A stretch of DNA of 49,518 nucleotides from a virus. The position numbers and the translations under genes are program-made. Below the pieces are notes generated by a model. It was not told the origin of the DNA, searched no databases, and was given only the letters and a program-made list of their open reading frames with translations. The stretch spans positions 1-49,518 of the IMG/VR virus record IMGVR_UViG_3300033064_001904, one strand, 5' to 3'. Positions 48,750-49,518 of the stretch are shown here, piece by piece (position 1 is the first letter of the stretch; each line of letters opens with the position of its first letter).

Positions 48750-48790
48750 GCGAAGGAAGTATGCGTCCCCCCCTTTATCCCACAATTACC

Positions 48791-48949
48791 ATGAGCTTCA
48801 CTCTCACCTGCAACTACTGTAATCAATCTGTTCCTGTCGGATGTCAGGATGGTCACCAGTGTAAACCCGGATCTCACAGAAAGAATGTAGAGGTAGTCCA
48901 CAAGACAGATGAAAAGGAAATAGATATTCTTAAAACTCTCTTATCATGA
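48791..48949 (+). CDS. zinc-finger microprotein
   Basis: 52 aa, MSFTLTCNYCNQSVPVGCQD, then GHQCKPGSH and a polar helix. C-x2-C ... C ... H/C suggests zinc. ATG 48791 follows a C7 tract and CCCACAATTACC. An upstream in-frame ATG (48761) would translate the C tract. Confidence 0.6.
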   Translation: MSFTLTCNYCNQSVPVGCQDGHQCKPGSHRKNVEVVHKTDEKEIDILKTLLS

Positions 48950-49104
48950 ATCTTGACGACCTCAGTAATTGGCTGGAAGAAAGACCAATCTTAATGTGGA
49001 TCGTGTATCCGCTTATTTGGATTGTTGCAATATTATTGGTCATTCCTTTCTTTATAATCGCACTGCCTCTTATCCTTTCTAATATTTTTAATGCACAAGA
49101 TTGA
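48946..49104 (+). CDS. small membrane protein
   Basis: 52 aa, ATGA-coupled. MNLDDLSNWLEERP followed by a long hydrophobic region (WIVYPLIWIVAILLVIPFFI and more), one or two TM helices. Function unknown. Confidence 0.55.
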   Translation: MNLDDLSNWLEERPILMWIVYPLIWIVAILLVIPFFIIALPLILSNIFNAQD

Positions 49105-49128
49105 CTTATCTCTTTCCTATTTATCCAC

Positions 49129-49518
49129 ATGCTCACTTTAAAAGATGACAACGGCAAACCATTACCTAAGAAGATACAGAAACGTGTGAATAATTTTATA
49201 GATCATTTAAAAGATGTTCCTTGGTTTAATCCTTCATCTAATCTAAAAAAAGAGGATGTTGAGAAACAAGTTAATTTCACTCTTAAATGCTTTGGTGTGA
49301 AAGCGGGGATTGAATATAGACAATTGAAGACAGGAGAAGATTGGGACGCTGCTCGGGACGCTGCTCTGAATGCTGCTTGGGGCGCTGCTCGGGGCGCTGC
49401 TTGGGACGCTGCTCGGGACGCTGCTTGGGACGCTGCTCGGGACGCTGCTCGGGACGCTGCTTGGGCCGCTGCTCGGGACGCTGCTTGGGCCGCGCGAGGT
49501 CTTCTTGTGGAAGACCTC
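49129..49518 (+). CDS. N-terminal part of the WDAA/RDAA-repeat protein (continues at window start)
   Basis: 130 codons, open to the window edge. Unique N-terminus MLTLKDDNGKPLPKKIQKRV, WFNPSSNLKKEDVEKQVNFT, LKCFGVKAGIEYRQLKTGED, then at least 12 units of W/R/L-D/G/N/A-A-A. The last 27 bases (from GCGCGAGG) depart from the repeat and end in a palindrome. The frame at 49518 does not join directly in phase to the frame used at base 2, so units or bases are missing at the junction. Function unknown. Confidence 0.75.
   Translation, partial: MLTLKDDNGKPLPKKIQKRVNNFIDHLKDVPWFNPSSNLKKEDVEKQVNFTLKCFGVKAGIEYRQLKTGEDWDAARDAALNAAWGAARGAAWDAARDAAWDAARDAARDAAWAAARDAAWAARGLLVEDL
49345..49492 (+). repeat. 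12-bp coding tandem repeat, right-end part
   Basis: Array of about 12 units alternating TGGGACGCTGCT and CGGGACGCTGCT with a few GGC, GCC and AAT variants. Shares longer sub-blocks (for example CGGGACGCTGCTCTGAATGC) with the left-end array at 1-107. Copy number in the real genome cannot be read from this assembly. Confidence 0.9.
49496..49518. repeat. 9-bp inverted repeat at the extreme window end
   Basis: GAGGTCTTC-TTGTG-GAAGACCTC. It sits exactly at the end of the sequence, does not match the repeat array, and is not mirrored at the left end. Snap-back assembly or amplification artefact is the simplest explanation. Confidence 0.7.

Noticed and set aside
1-49518. Recoded stop codons (TGA or TAG as sense)
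   Set aside because: TGA, TAA and TAG all close well-supported genes, often within ATGA overlaps, and all large genes are open in the standard bacterial code.
1-49518. CRISPR array, integrase/attachment site, insertion sequences
   Set aside because: No spaced direct repeats other than the in-frame 12-bp array, no recombinase or transposase, and no tRNA-like attachment core were seen.

Overview
This window looks like one essentially complete genome of a lytic, tailed, short-tailed (podovirus-like) bacteriophage of about 49.5 kb. The evidence is a full packaging and head module (small and large terminase, portal, scaffold, major capsid), tail-tube-like and stabilisation-type proteins, two very large internal-virion-like proteins, no tape measure or tail-sheath gene, and a holin/endolysin cassette. 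I see no integrase, no DNA polymerase, no primase-helicase and no RNA polymerase, so replication probably relies mostly on the host. Both window ends lie inside the same gene (a 12-bp tandem repeat coding for W/R-D-A-A units). The sequence is therefore probably a circular or circularly permuted map that the assembler broke inside the repeat. The host cannot be named. Sigma70-like promoters indicate a bacterium. Canonical Shine-Dalgarno sites are almost absent, and C-rich tracts precede many start codons instead.

Layout. (1) 47.3 kb through the map junction to 11.4 kb, plus strand: early/accessory region of about 45 mostly tiny, tightly overlapping genes. It opens with a candidate promoter, a predicted H-type pseudoknot leader and a DUF4373-type replication protein. 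It then holds many zinc-knuckle, coiled-coil and single-TM microproteins, a HTH regulator, a PD-(D/E)XK-like protein, two phage ABA-sandwich paralogues and an HNH-like protein. Between 1.1 and 6.0 kb the genes look like shuffled modules: shared N-terminal tag, coiled coil, zinc knuckle, proline tail. (2) 46.99 kb down to 11.39 kb, minus strand: one long late operon. In order: small membrane proteins, thermonuclease-like protein, GroEL, two small proteins, terminases, zinc protein, portal, GroES, small regulators, scaffold, capsid, head and tail completion proteins, an exported fibre-like protein, internal virion proteins, small virion proteins, a 2630-residue fibre/adhesin with a signal peptide, two more exported proteins, and the lysis genes. 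(3) Two free-standing HNH homing endonuclease genes (12.5 and 24.9 kb) sit antisense in late intergenic gaps, each behind a matching hairpin whose stem shows a compensatory base change. (4) 46.99-47.47 kb is the divergent control region, with a late promoter on the minus strand and a structured, GC-richer non-coding stretch.

The most striking signals are the C-tract in place of a Shine-Dalgarno site upstream of independently initiated genes on both strands, the shared N-terminal tag on about ten otherwise different early proteins, a GroEL plus GroES pair in a small phage, Sec-type signal peptides on fibre-like late proteins, and the pseudoknot leader. Functions of most early genes are unknown, and names given are family-level recognition from sequence reading only.
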